Shown here piece by piece: positions 16,354 to 25,609 of a stretch of 64,000 nt of DNA (position 1 is the stretch's first letter; every line of letters starts with the position of its first letter). Made by a program: the position numbers and the translations under genes. Origin of the DNA: Jiulongibacter sp024742395 (lineage in GTDB: Bacteria; Bacteroidota; Bacteroidia; Cytophagales; Spirosomataceae); contig OZ252236.1 in assembly GCA_965249455.1 (NCBI GenBank), positions 744,001 through 808,000 on the forward strand, in the 5' to 3' direction. The notes below the pieces were generated by a model. The model had not been told where the DNA came from. It did no database searches and was given only the letters and a program-made list of their open reading frames with translations.

Positions 16354-18396
16354 TTAATTTATTAAAAGTAAAGAACCTACAAATTGATCTTTGATTCCTT
16401 TAAAGTCTTCTAAGTTGATAATAAAAAAGTAAATACCGGATGGGACGGGTTCATTGTTAATCTTGCCGTCCCAATATTCTTTTGGATTTTGAGCTTCAAA
16501 AACTGTTTTTCCATTCCGATTAATAATTTTAATTTCAAAAAACTTAAGATTCTCAAAATTACCAAATACCTTAAACTCATCATTAATTCCGTCATAATTA
16601 GGAGTAAAGACATCCGGGATAAAAAGTTTCAGTTTAGCTGGAATGGATATAGTGTTTGATTGACTCATTCTTTTGTCAGAACTGTAAACCTTCAAAAAAA
16701 AGCGGTTTCGCGAATCGAAATCACCAATTTTCTCAATAGGAAAAGAATTGTGTTCAATGTTGTCGAATGTTTGAATTAGGTTTTCTGAATCATCATTTGG
16801 CTCCAGTGAAATTAGTTCAAGGTAGCGGACAGTGTCAGGATAAAACGGATTGTTTACTTTCCATGAAAGGGTTTTGTTATCTTTTAAATATAAAAATGTT
16901 GTTTTAATTCTGGGGCTGTTTTCTGAGATTCTATTGCAAACGTCGATGTAACTTACAGAATACGACTCCAGGGAATCATAATCTGTAGCGAAAGGGAGAA
17001 GTGTTTCCGTTGAGTCTAATGCTAAAAGCGAGGTATCATTCAAATAGAACATTTTAGCTTCCCAACTCCAGTTAGATGGAGAAAAGTAAACTATAGTTTT
17101 AGCGTCAGCAACTGTAGCTAGAACTGAAGAAATCAAACTTGGTTTTAAACTTGAAAAGCTCATACATCTCTTTTGAGATTTTGAAATACTACTGAAAGGA
17201 ATTGAGTCTGAGCCTCTGCTAAAACCTTTGATATTTGAAATTATTTGATAGCAAATACTGTCAGAATCTGAGCAATTTATATAAGGGTCAAGATAATTTG
17301 ATTCAACTAGCTTCAAAGACCTAGTCTCAATTGTATTTTTATCAATTAATAATTCCTGTGAGGCATCTGTCGTTTTACTATCAGGAAGGCCGGGTCCAAA
17401 ATATACAGATGAAGTTTTCGGATGAGCTGTCCAATTAAGACTATTGCCTTCAACAGAATATTCAATAGAATCGAGATTGGTAGTGCAAACTTCACCTGAA
17501 GTTTCCATGCATCCAAAACTTCTAAAAAGAGTAAAACAATATTGACTATCTAATCGAACGTTCAGCAGATGCTTTCCAGGTTTAAGTTGATAAGAAAAAT
17601 TATTGAAATCATAAGTGGTGCCAGAATTTCGGCGATAAACAGAATAAATCTGGTCTGCTGCACCCGAAAAGGATAGGCTGATCATGTTATCATCTATTAT
17701 TTCAAGTGTATCAATATTTGGATAGTTTTCGCCAGCTTTCATCGAAATTGTTTTTTTAACAGTTACATCACAACTATTATTCGGTATAATGTACTTCCCG
17801 GTAATGGATATATTACGTTGATCTTTTGGTGGGTAGTTTTTAGAAAGAACAAGTGGTAAAGAAAAATCCTTGAAGGTTTGGTGTGAATTCGATCCATCAT
17901 CCCAGTCTACTTCGAAATAATCAAAATTATTTATTGAAGAGTCTGGAATAATTATTTGGAGTTGGCTGTTATTGCATGCTGATGAAGTGAAAAAAGGTTC
18001 TTCAGAAGCCTTAATTGTCACGTTCTTACAAGAGTAAAACGTATTTCCATTAGCGTTTTTCCCGTATTGGAGTATTGTGTACTCCGTAGAAACCTTTTCT
18101 TTGAAATAATTATAAGTAGTACTTTCCGTAGGGGCAAGTGCTGATAGCTGATCAGCACCTTCTCCGTTGTATGTATAAATATATTTTACATCTGAATATT
18201 CAGGTTTCGTTGCTTCGATTTCAACAGTCATAGGACCACAGCCCTCAGAAGGAGTAAGGAATTTAAATCCGTTTAGTTCTGCTTCTGGACTACTACATAA
18301 GTTCTGTGCATAAGCTTGATTAGTGAACATAAGATTCATAAGGCTTATCATTAGCGTAGATATTAGCAGATAGTAAAAAAATAATTTATCTTTCAT
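16354..18396 (-). CDS. Gliding-motility-type T9SS type B sorting-domain protein
   Basis: 680 residues. A signal peptide (about 1-30, ending AYAQ) is followed by several beta-sandwich/PKD-like segments. The C-terminal about 90 residues form the type B (gliding motility associated) sorting domain, with IPDVFTPNYDGINDEFKVFG, IKIINRNGKTVFEAQNP, YWDGKIN and PSGIYFFIINL. It should be secreted by the type IX system. It is the first gene of the operon with the two Wzi-like genes and the initiating transferase, which suggests a surface protein that holds or organises the exported polysaccharide. That role is inferred from context only. Confidence 0.86.
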   Translation of the reverse strand: MKDKLFFYYLLISTLMISLMNLMFTNQAYAQNLCSSPEAELNGFKFLTPSEGCGPMTVEIEATKPEYSDVKYIYTYNGEGADQLSALAPTESTTYNYFKEKVSTEYTILQYGKNANGNTFYSCKNVTIKASEEPFFTSSACNNSQLQIIIPDSSINNFDYFEVDWDDGSNSHQTFKDFSLPLVLSKNYPPKDQRNISITGKYIIPNNSCDVTVKKTISMKAGENYPNIDTLEIIDDNMISLSFSGAADQIYSVYRRNSGTTYDFNNFSYQLKPGKHLLNVRLDSQYCFTLFRSFGCMETSGEVCTTNLDSIEYSVEGNSLNWTAHPKTSSVYFGPGLPDSKTTDASQELLIDKNTIETRSLKLVESNYLDPYINCSDSDSICYQIISNIKGFSRGSDSIPFSSISKSQKRCMSFSSLKPSLISSVLATVADAKTIVYFSPSNWSWEAKMFYLNDTSLLALDSTETLLPFATDYDSLESYSVSYIDVCNRISENSPRIKTTFLYLKDNKTLSWKVNNPFYPDTVRYLELISLEPNDDSENLIQTFDNIEHNSFPIEKIGDFDSRNRFFLKVYSSDKRMSQSNTISIPAKLKLFIPDVFTPNYDGINDEFKVFGNFENLKFFEIKIINRNGKTVFEAQNPKEYWDGKINNEPVPSGIYFFIINLEDFKGIKDQFVGSLLLIN

Positions 18397-18526
18397 TTTA
18401 GACCATTAAACAGATTCCTAAAAATACAAAACTCTTTTACTTATATAATTGAAATATTATTTAACGGATTGTTGTGGGAAACCAAGATCAAAAGTATTCT
18501 TAAAACAAAACTCAAGCTTCTCCACG

Positions 18527-18555
18527 TTGGTAATAATAAAATTCTCTTATCTTCG
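18527..18555 (+). promoter_or_regulatory. Probable promoter of the SPOR lipoprotein gene
   Basis: TTG at 18527, an 18-bp spacer, then TATCTTCG at 18548, one mismatch from the Bacteroidota -7 box TAnnTTTG. Transcription would begin about 15 nt before the TTG start codon at 18577, which supports that start. Confidence 0.5.
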
Positions 18556-18576
18556 TGCTCTTGAACAAAAATAAAT

Positions 18577-19110
18577 TTGTTGAAACCGCTAACTTTTTTA
18601 ACATTCATAATATTTTTTTCATCATGTTCTTCTAAAGTTTCTAGTAGACTTGGTACCACAAGTTCTATTAAATATGAGGAAGATCTTTCAATTGTCCGTC
18701 CTGAAATTAAATCTGAGGTTACAGTAGAGGAAAATGAGCCTAAAGAGGAGATGTCAACTTCTGCTTTTAAAATGAATGAGCCCCAAAATGAGAATAGTAA
18801 GATCGAATTGGCTTTGAGGGAAATTGGTGAATTCAATTCTTCTCAAACAGAGTCTGCCGGTTTTAGAATTCAAATTTTTTCTGGAAATAGTCGTGCAGAA
18901 TTTGATCAGGTTAAAGGGTACATCATGCAACATTTTCCTGAGTTAGAAATTTATGAATCTTATAGCCAACCAACTTATAGAGTAAAGGTAGGGGACTTTT
19001 TAAAAAGAATGGATGCGGAGAGATACTATTCCTCTCTTCTTGGTCGATTTTCGGCGGCCAAAATCACTATGGAAACAATTAATATTCAACGTAGTTTTGC
19101 CATTAACTAA
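18577..19110 (+). CDS. SPOR-domain lipoprotein
   Basis: 177 residues. A lipoprotein signal (hydrophobic stretch then FSSC, Cys17) is followed by an acidic, low-complexity linker (about 40-85). A SPOR domain at about residues 94-170 contains GFRIQIFSGNSRAEFDQVK, TYRVKVGDFLKRMDAERY and the closing A-K-I-T pattern. SPOR domains bind denuded peptidoglycan, so the protein is likely periplasmic and tied to septal or envelope remodelling. Start TTG at 18577; no in-frame ATG precedes the lipobox. It is divergent from the Wzi operon and 22 bp upstream of gmd, so perhaps cotranscribed with it. Confidence 0.82.
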   Translation: MLKPLTFLTFIIFFSSCSSKVSSRLGTTSSIKYEEDLSIVRPEIKSEVTVEENEPKEEMSTSAFKMNEPQNENSKIELALREIGEFNSSQTESAGFRIQIFSGNSRAEFDQVKGYIMQHFPELEIYESYSQPTYRVKVGDFLKRMDAERYYSSLLGRFSAAKITMETINIQRSFAIN

Positions 19111-19132
19111 ATATATAATTTCAAGAGCTTAA

Positions 19133-20230
19133 ATGAAAAAAGCGTTAATAACCGGTGTAACCGGACAGGACGGAGCCTATTTGGCCGAATTTCTATTAAA
19201 TGAAGGTTATGAAGTTCACGGTATAAAAAGAAGAGCCTCCTTGTTTAATACGGATAGAATAGATCATATTTATGCTGATTTGCATGAAGCAAATGTTCGC
19301 TTTATTCTTCATTATGGAGACTTGAGCGACTCAACAAACATTATACGCATTATTCAGGAAGTTCAACCCGATGAAATTTACAATCTTGGGGCTATGTCTC
19401 ATGTAAAGGTGAGCTTTGATTCCCCTGAATATACTGCTAATGTTGACGGCATAGGTACATTGCGTATTCTGGAGGCTGTTAGATTATTGGGTCTTACAGA
19501 AAAGACAAGGATATATCAGGCTTCTACCTCTGAGCTTTATGGTTTGGTTCAGGAAGTTCCACAATCAGAAACAACTCCTTTTTATCCAAGATCGCCTTAT
19601 GCTGTAGCAAAACTTTATGGTTACTGGATAACTGTAAATTATCGTGAAGCATATAATATGTATGCGTGCAATGGTATTCTTTTTAATCATGAATCACCTT
19701 TAAGAGGAGAGACTTTCGTGACCCGGAAAATTACAAGGGCAGTGGCACAAATAGCGTTGAATACTAAAGAGTGTCTTTTCCTTGGAAACTTGGATGCTAA
19801 AAGGGATTGGGGTCATGCCAAAGACTACATTGAAGCTATGTGGCTAATATTACAGCAAGATGAGGCAGAAGATTATGTTATTGCAACCGGAGAGACAACA
19901 ACTGTAAGAGAGTTTGTCCGTTTGGCTTTTGCTGAAATAGGTGTTGAGCTTGAATTTAAAGGAAAGGAGGATAAGGAAGAAGCATTTGTAGTTTCGTGTT
20001 CAAATCCGGAATATCAATTGACAATAGGACAAAAAGTTGTAGCGGTGGATCCAAAGTATTACAGACCAACCGAAGTAGAGCTTTTAATTGGAGATCCTAC
20101 TAAATCAAAAACAAAGCTAGGTTGGGAACCCAAGTATGACCTTGCTGCTCTTGTAAAAGAGATGGTGGAGGCTGATTTGAATTTGTTTAAAAACCAATCA
20201 GGACTTAACAAAGCAGGAAGACCATTGTAA
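19133..20230 (+). CDS. gmd: GDP-mannose 4,6-dehydratase
   Basis: 365 residues, full length for the family. Converts GDP-D-mannose to GDP-4-keto-6-deoxy-D-mannose, the precursor of GDP-L-fucose, GDP-D-rhamnose and GDP-perosamine. Motifs are ITGVTGQDGAYLAEFLL (6-22), the cofactor loop KRRASLFNTDRIDHIY, the active site T132/E134 in ASTSELYG, Y156-x3-K160, and LRGETFVTRKI. No GDP-fucose synthase (fcl) lies next to it, so the downstream reductase must be elsewhere or be the short paralogue at 8400. A terminator overlaps its stop codon. Confidence 0.95.
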   Translation: MKKALITGVTGQDGAYLAEFLLNEGYEVHGIKRRASLFNTDRIDHIYADLHEANVRFILHYGDLSDSTNIIRIIQEVQPDEIYNLGAMSHVKVSFDSPEYTANVDGIGTLRILEAVRLLGLTEKTRIYQASTSELYGLVQEVPQSETTPFYPRSPYAVAKLYGYWITVNYREAYNMYACNGILFNHESPLRGETFVTRKITRAVAQIALNTKECLFLGNLDAKRDWGHAKDYIEAMWLILQQDEAEDYVIATGETTTVREFVRLAFAEIGVELEFKGKEDKEEAFVVSCSNPEYQLTIGQKVVAVDPKYYRPTEVELLIGDPTKSKTKLGWEPKYDLAALVKEMVEADLNLFKNQSGLNKAGRPL

Positions 20231-20246
20231 TTTCAATGGTTTTTCT
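20221..20246 (+). terminator. Intrinsic terminator overlapping the gmd stop
   Basis: ACCATTG (20221-20227) pairs with CAATGGT (20234-20240), followed by five T. The gmd TAA stop (20228-20230) lies in the loop, an unusually compact arrangement. Confidence 0.75.
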
Positions 20247-20369
20247 TCGTTTCTTTATTACCTTTCGTTCAACTTTTTCACATTTAAAAGGTTAGATTTT
20301 GTTTCTTTCCTAAATAATTTGGAATGAATATTGCGTAGGTTCTCATATCTCCTAAAGGTAGATGAGTTT

Positions 20370-21401
20370 ATGAAGAAACATATCCTAGTATTAAGCATGC
20401 TCCTGGGTGCAATGACTGCATCCGCTCAGGATCCTCAGTTTTCACAGTTCTATGCTGCACCCATGTATCATAATCCTGCGTTTACAGGCAGCGGCTATGC
20501 ACCTAGAGTCATATTTAATTTTCGAAATCAATGGCCTTCTTTGTCGGCCAACTTTACCTCCTCTGCAATTTCAATAGATCATTACATTGAAAAGTTTAAT
20601 AGTGGAGTGGGTTTAATGGTTTTAAATGATCAGCAAGGCTCATCTCGTTTGAAAAATACGGAAATGTCTGCTTTCTATTCTTATCAGGTCAATTTAGTGG
20701 ATGAACACTTTTTAAGATTAGGCGTTCAGGCTACTCGATCAAACCGTGGTTTTAATACAAATGGTTTAACCTTTCCTGATCAATTTGATAATAACGGATA
20801 TAATGGAAATCTCTCATCTGATCCATTAGCTTATAAGTCTTATACTGCAAACTTTACAGACTTTAGTACTGGCTTTTTATATTATAACCCCAAAGCCTAT
20901 TTAGGGTTAAGTGTTCATCATTTAACACAACCAGATTTAGGTTTAACAACAGGTTCGGCAGAAGTTCTTGATAGAAAATATATGGTTAACGGTGGATTTA
21001 ATATTCCTTTGGGCACGCCTCCTGGTGGGGCGGGAAGTTCTGATAAGGAATTTATAGCAAGTCCAGCCTTTTTATATAAACAGCAAGGCAAGTTTTCCCA
21101 ATTAGATTTAGGAGCTTATGTCACTTATAGTCCATTGACCGTTGGGCTTTGGTACAGAGGAATCCCAATAAAGAAAAATGGAACAGAGAGTATTAATCAT
21201 GACGCATTAGTAGCCCTTGCAGGTTTCAGGTTTGATAACTTTTCTTTTGGTTATAGTTATGATCTAACAATAAGTAGTCTAGGTACTACCTCTGGCGGGG
21301 CTCATGAAATATCAGTTGCATACCAATTTGACGCCTTTGAGTCAGAGAAAAACCCCCACATTAGACGCAGAAAAAAGGAGTTGTCGTGCCCCAAGTTTTA
21401 G
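20370..21401 (+). CDS. PorP/SprF-family type IX secretion membrane protein
   Basis: 343 residues from ATG 20370. An upstream in-frame TTG at 20331 would add 13 residues but would put charged sequence before the signal peptide, so I chose the ATG. Signal peptide MKKHILVLSMLLGAMTASAQ, then DPQFSQFYAAPMYHNPAFTG, the hallmark start of the PorP/SprF family, and a barrel-like chain with YNPKAYLGLSVHHLTQPDL and FRFDNFSFGYSYDL. These outer-membrane proteins assist secretion of specific T9SS type B substrates and are often paired with them. Here a type B substrate lies 2 kb away (16354-18396), a candidate partner. Confidence 0.9.
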   Translation: MKKHILVLSMLLGAMTASAQDPQFSQFYAAPMYHNPAFTGSGYAPRVIFNFRNQWPSLSANFTSSAISIDHYIEKFNSGVGLMVLNDQQGSSRLKNTEMSAFYSYQVNLVDEHFLRLGVQATRSNRGFNTNGLTFPDQFDNNGYNGNLSSDPLAYKSYTANFTDFSTGFLYYNPKAYLGLSVHHLTQPDLGLTTGSAEVLDRKYMVNGGFNIPLGTPPGGAGSSDKEFIASPAFLYKQQGKFSQLDLGAYVTYSPLTVGLWYRGIPIKKNGTESINHDALVALAGFRFDNFSFGYSYDLTISSLGTTSGGAHEISVAYQFDAFESEKNPHIRRRKKELSCPKF

Positions 21402-21432
21402 GAGGTACGACGGCACCAAAATTTTAATTACA

Positions 21433-21465
21433 AGAGACTCTGCTTTGCAGGGTCTCTTTTTCTTT
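21433..21465 (+). terminator. Strong intrinsic terminator after the PorP/SprF gene
   Basis: An 11-bp stem (21433-21443 with 21447-21457, AGAGACTCTGC / GCAGGGTCTCT with one or two G-T pairs) has a 3-nt loop and is followed by a T-tract. Confidence 0.88.
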
Positions 21466-21497
21466 TATATTGCGTTGTTAAAACCAATGTAATACAA

Positions 21498-22955
21498 ATG
21501 GCATCAAACCTTTGGGCACGTAAGTCTATTGATAAATTAATAAAAAACGTCTCTGGTGACGCTAACGAGCTTAAGAGATCACTAAGTGCCACAAGCCTAG
21601 TCGCTCTTGGAATTGGAGCAATAATTGGAGCAGGATTGTTTTCACTTACCGGAATTGCGGCGGCAAATCATGCCGGGCCTGCTGTAACTATCTCTTTTGT
21701 CTTAGCAGCCGTAGGTTGTGCCTTTGCGGGCCTTTGTTATGCTGAGTTCGCTTCAATGATTCCGATTGCCGGTAGTGCATACACTTATTCATATGCAACA
21801 ATGGGTGAATTTGTGGCCTGGATAATTGGCTGGGACCTGGTTTTAGAATATGCTTTGGGTGCTGCAACTGTAGCCGTAAGCTGGTCTCGTTATTTATTAG
21901 AATTGCTTAGCTCATTGGGCATTCATTTGCCTGTTAATTTTGTTTGTTCTCCTTATGAGACTCTTGAGTTGGCAAATGGAACCATTGTTAACGGTGGATT
22001 CATAAATCTTCCTGCAGTTATTATTGTCTTTTTACTTTCTTTATTACTAATCCGTGGAACTCAAGGGTCTGCAAGTATGAATAACCTTCTTGTTATTCTA
22101 AAGCTAGCTGTGGTTGTTGTTTTTATTGTTTTAGGTTGGAGTCATATTGACCCTCAAAATTATGAACCCTATATTCCAGCGAATACCGGGGTTAGAAGTG
22201 AGTTTGGTTGGACGGGAATTGCTACTGGTGCTGCAGTTGTTTTCTTTGCATTTATAGGTTTTGATGCGGTTTCTACAGCGGCACAAGAAGCGAAAAATCC
22301 TCAAAGAGACATGCCCATAGGTATTCTGGGATCCTTAGTTGTTTGTACTATTTTATATGTTTTGTTTTCTCATGTAATGACAGGGTTGGTGCATTATACA
22401 GAGTTTGCGAATGATGCAAAACCAGCTGCAACTGCTTTTGCAAAGACCGGGTATGATTTTTTACAAAATGGATTAATCATTGCCATTCTGGCTGGTTATA
22501 CCTCTGTTATGTTAGTGATGCTTCTGGGGCAGAGTAGAGTTTTTTATACTATGAGCCAAGATGGTTTATTGCCAAAGTTCTTTGGCGATGTACATGCTAA
22601 GTTCAGGTCTCCCTGGAAAACCAACTTATTTTTTATGATTTTCGTGAGTTTATTTGCTGGTTTTGTACCGGTAAGTGATTTGGGTCATATGGTCAGTATT
22701 GGAACTTTGTTTGCCTTTAGTTTGGTATGTGCAGGTGTTTGGTTAATGCGTGTAAGAAGGCCAGATATGAAAAGATCTTTCAAAACACCTCTGGTACCCT
22801 TTGTCCCGATTATGGGTATCTTGGTTTGTGTTTATTTAATGACATCCTTGCCTATTGAAGCTTGGTATCGTTTGGCCATCTGGTTGGGTCTCGGTTTGGC
22901 TATTTACTTCTTTTACGGAAGAAAACACAGTAAAATTAATCATGAAGACGATTAG
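21498..22955 (+). CDS. APC-family amino-acid permease (CAT-like)
   Basis: 485 residues with about 12-14 membrane helices. The N-terminal LGIGAIIGAGLFSLTGIAA is the substrate-binding TM1 signature of APC transporters. IPIAGSAYTYSYATMGEFVA and FFAFIGFDAVSTAAQEAKNP are typical of the cationic amino-acid transporter group. It would import an amino acid across the inner membrane; the substrate is not decided by sequence. It is a stand-alone gene behind a terminator and precedes a second amino-acid transporter gene on the same strand. Confidence 0.9.
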   Translation: MASNLWARKSIDKLIKNVSGDANELKRSLSATSLVALGIGAIIGAGLFSLTGIAAANHAGPAVTISFVLAAVGCAFAGLCYAEFASMIPIAGSAYTYSYATMGEFVAWIIGWDLVLEYALGAATVAVSWSRYLLELLSSLGIHLPVNFVCSPYETLELANGTIVNGGFINLPAVIIVFLLSLLLIRGTQGSASMNNLLVILKLAVVVVFIVLGWSHIDPQNYEPYIPANTGVRSEFGWTGIATGAAVVFFAFIGFDAVSTAAQEAKNPQRDMPIGILGSLVVCTILYVLFSHVMTGLVHYTEFANDAKPAATAFAKTGYDFLQNGLIIAILAGYTSVMLVMLLGQSRVFYTMSQDGLLPKFFGDVHAKFRSPWKTNLFFMIFVSLFAGFVPVSDLGHMVSIGTLFAFSLVCAGVWLMRVRRPDMKRSFKTPLVPFVPIMGILVCVYLMTSLPIEAWYRLAIWLGLGLAIYFFYGRKHSKINHEDD

Positions 22956-22970
22956 AATTTGCTGAAATTC

Positions 22971-22999
22971 TTGCAAGCCCCACTTTTCTGTTATCTTGC
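22971..22999 (+). promoter_or_regulatory. Probable promoter of the alanine symporter gene
   Basis: TTG at 22971, an 18-bp spacer, then TATCTTGC at 22992, close to the TAnnTTTG -7 box. It lies 36 bp before the ATG at 23036. Confidence 0.45.
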
Positions 23000-23035
23000 G
23001 AATTAATAATCTTTCGTCAACTCTATATTTAGTAT

Positions 23036-24610
23036 ATGTTATTAGAAAAACTACTTCAAGACACCCCCGAAAAAGGAATAGATGAGATAATCAATGATTG
23101 GTTTACCCCTATTGCCGATGCTTGGGGCAATATTGTGCTCTTTAGGGTGTTTGATGTTCCTTTTATATTGATTCTGCTGGTAGGTGGGGCACTTATTTTT
23201 ACTGTCTATTTTTCGTTTGTAAATATTAGGAGGTTTCCCCTTTCAATAAATATAGTTAGAGGGAAATATGATGCTATTGAACAAGGAGCTGAACCCGTAA
23301 CCACGCCTAATTTGAATGTTGTAGACGGAGATATTGTCGACACCATAAGGATTGAAGGTAAAGAGGGTGAGGTCAGTCATTTCCAGGCTTTAGCCACTGC
23401 TGTATCAGGAACTGTAGGGCTTGGTAATATCGCCGGAGTTGCGTTGGCAATTGCATTAGGCGGTCCCGGAGCTACATTTTGGATGATAGTATGCGGCATA
23501 TTAGGTATGTCCACAAAATTTGTAGAATGTACCTTAGGAGTAAAATACCGTGATATTGGAAAAGATGGTACTGTTTACGGAGGACCCATGTATTACCTTA
23601 AAAAGGGTTTTGCGGATATAGGGAAAGCAGGGATTGGAAAAGGACTGGCTGTCATTTTTGCAATACTTTGTGTAGGTGCTTCATTCGGTGGCGGAAATGC
23701 TGCTCAATCAAATCAAGCTGCTTCTCAGTTAGCCTCATTGATCGGTTGGACTGGTGGCAGTTCCGGGACTATTATCGGAATTGCTTTGGCAATACTTGTT
23801 GGTATCGTAATAATTGGTGGTATTAAAAGAATTGCACAGGTAACTGAAAAGGTCGTTCCTTTTATGGCTGCAATATATGTGGCAGCTTGTTTGTTTATCA
23901 TTTTTGCCCATTTTAGCTTTATTGATGATGCTTTCGGCTTAATCTTTAGTAATGCTTTTAACCCAGAAGCAGGCCTTGGTGGACTATTTGGAGTGATGAT
24001 AATTGGTTTTCAGCGAGCTGCATTCTCTAATGAAGCAGGAGCAGGCTCCGCATCGATAGCTCACTCAGCAGTAAAAACTAAATATCCGGCTTCTGAGGGA
24101 TTGGTTGCTCTTTTAGAGCCTTTCATCGATACGGTAGTCATATGTACAATGACTGCATTGGTTATTATAATTTACAACAGTTCTGGGGTCTTTGAATATG
24201 GTGGTGCCAGCGTAATAATTGACGGTCAGGAAGTAGAAGGATCTGTCTTAACCTCAATGGCATTTGCTTCAGTAATTCCATGGTTTCCATATATTCTTAC
24301 CTTGGCCATTGTGCTTTTTGCAGTTTCTACGATGATTTCATGGTCATACTATGGTCTTCAGGCATGGATGTACCTATTTGGTAAGTCTAAATTGGCCGAT
24401 CTTACTTATAAGGTGCTTTTCTTAGTATTTATTGTAATAGGTGCGGCGGCAAATATGAGTGCTGTTTGGGGTTTCTCTGATGCGATGATTTTAGCCTTGG
24501 TTTTCCCTAATATGATCGGCTTAATATTCCTTTTTCCAAAAGTAAAAGAAGAACTCAATCGTTATTTAGATGCTATCGGGGTAGCCAGATTCTTTAATAA
24601 ACATGAGTAA
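23036..24610 (+). CDS. Alanine/glycine:sodium symporter (AGCS family)
   Basis: 524 residues and about 10 membrane helices. Family motifs are ATAVSGTVGLGNIAGVALAI (sodium and substrate site), GGPGATFWMIVCGILGMSTK, GTVYGGPMYYLKKG and the closing FSNEAGAGSASIAHSA segment. It couples sodium entry to uptake of alanine or glycine. About 40 residues between the first helix and the transport core (around 65-115) are longer than in many enterobacterial relatives. It converges on the class IV aminotransferase gene with a 6-bp gap. Confidence 0.93.
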   Translation: MLLEKLLQDTPEKGIDEIINDWFTPIADAWGNIVLFRVFDVPFILILLVGGALIFTVYFSFVNIRRFPLSINIVRGKYDAIEQGAEPVTTPNLNVVDGDIVDTIRIEGKEGEVSHFQALATAVSGTVGLGNIAGVALAIALGGPGATFWMIVCGILGMSTKFVECTLGVKYRDIGKDGTVYGGPMYYLKKGFADIGKAGIGKGLAVIFAILCVGASFGGGNAAQSNQAASQLASLIGWTGGSSGTIIGIALAILVGIVIIGGIKRIAQVTEKVVPFMAAIYVAACLFIIFAHFSFIDDAFGLIFSNAFNPEAGLGGLFGVMIIGFQRAAFSNEAGAGSASIAHSAVKTKYPASEGLVALLEPFIDTVVICTMTALVIIIYNSSGVFEYGGASVIIDGQEVEGSVLTSMAFASVIPWFPYILTLAIVLFAVSTMISWSYYGLQAWMYLFGKSKLADLTYKVLFLVFIVIGAAANMSAVWGFSDAMILALVFPNMIGLIFLFPKVKEELNRYLDAIGVARFFNKHE

Positions 24611-24616
24611 TAGTAA

Positions 24617-25444
24617 TTAGCCTTTCCAATTCTGCACTAAAGAATTGAAACGGTCTAGTAATAATTGTGAAACAGGTCCCGCTTGGCCATCACCAATGAT
24701 ATGGTCATCTATTTGGGAGATACTTAATACTTTTTTTGTGGAAGAGGTCGTGAAGACCTCTTTCGCATTTAAGACCTCTTCAATGGTGAGGTCTCGTTCC
24801 TGAACTTCAAAGTCAGAAATAAGCTGTTCAATAACAGTTTTGCGAGTAATTCCTTTAAGTATATTCTTCTTGGGTGTTATTATTTTGTCTTCTGAAACGA
24901 CGAAAATGTTACTTCTACTGAGCTCAGATATCCATCCCTCCTTTACGAAAAGCACATCAGTACTTTTATTTTTCTTAAGATCGGGCATTATCTGAAGAAG
25001 GAATTTATAATCTGTAGATTTAATCTCTGGCATATCTCTGATATACTCTCTGGTTTCCACTTTTATGCCCTTTGCATAGGTAAGATCTGCTACTTCAGAG
25101 ATTTTCTCTGATAGAATAAAAAAGGATGGATTCGTGGAGGTCATCCCGTCAAGGGTTACTCCTCCTGTCAGGACGAATCTGAAAGAGCACTCCTGCTCAG
25201 GACATAAATCGATCATTTCAGCTACTGCTTCTTTTACCTGGCTTTCAGTAAAAGGAATAACAAGTCCTAGTTTTTCTGCAGAATTGCAAAATCTGGCCCA
25301 ATACCAGTCCCATTGAAAGGGAATGCCATTGTATGTTCTGAAAAAATCAAAAAGTCCATACCCCCTAAATAGTCCAAGGTCATTTACCGGAATAAGCGTT
25401 TCAGACGTATTTTTTATCTGATTATTGTAGAAGCAGTGAAACAT
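24617..25444 (-). CDS. Class IV PLP aminotransferase (BCAT / ADC-lyase fold)
   Basis: 275 residues, fold-type IV PLP enzyme. Visible are the likely PLP lysine in STDYKFLLQ (about residue 140), the conserved ISELSRSNIFVV segment with its PLP-anchoring glutamate, and TPKKNILKGITRKTVIE near the C-terminus. Length fits branched-chain aminotransferase, D-amino-acid transaminase or aminodeoxychorismate lyase; sequence alone does not separate these. It could supply the last step for the ilv genes at 55-59 kb, but it is not adjacent to them or to pab genes. Divergent from the DUF349 gene. Confidence 0.83.
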   Translation of the reverse strand: MFHCFYNNQIKNTSETLIPVNDLGLFRGYGLFDFFRTYNGIPFQWDWYWARFCNSAEKLGLVIPFTESQVKEAVAEMIDLCPEQECSFRFVLTGGVTLDGMTSTNPSFFILSEKISEVADLTYAKGIKVETREYIRDMPEIKSTDYKFLLQIMPDLKKNKSTDVLFVKEGWISELSRSNIFVVSEDKIITPKKNILKGITRKTVIEQLISDFEVQERDLTIEEVLNAKEVFTTSSTKKVLSISQIDDHIIGDGQAGPVSQLLLDRFNSLVQNWKG

Positions 25445-25609
25445 ATATTGGCTTTTATGAGTTATTAGGAAAGAAATTTAGGCCTTCATTTTTTTATCGC
25501 AAAGGACTAAAGCGTAATTACTTGGGATTGTTCGAAAAAACTACGAGTTTTACGGTAAACTATTACTAAAGTACTAAAATAGCCACATCGAGTTATTAAA
25601 TAATAAACC

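Noticed and set aside
18489..18496. CAAAAGTA as a minus-strand -7 box for the T9SS type B operon
   Set aside because: The box matches on the reverse strand but the nearest TTG is at a 16-bp spacing, too short for the consensus, and the leader would be about 95 nt.
20331..20369. TTG-started extension of the PorP/SprF gene
   Set aside because: It would put charged residues before a normal signal peptide; the ATG at 20370 gives the family-typical start.
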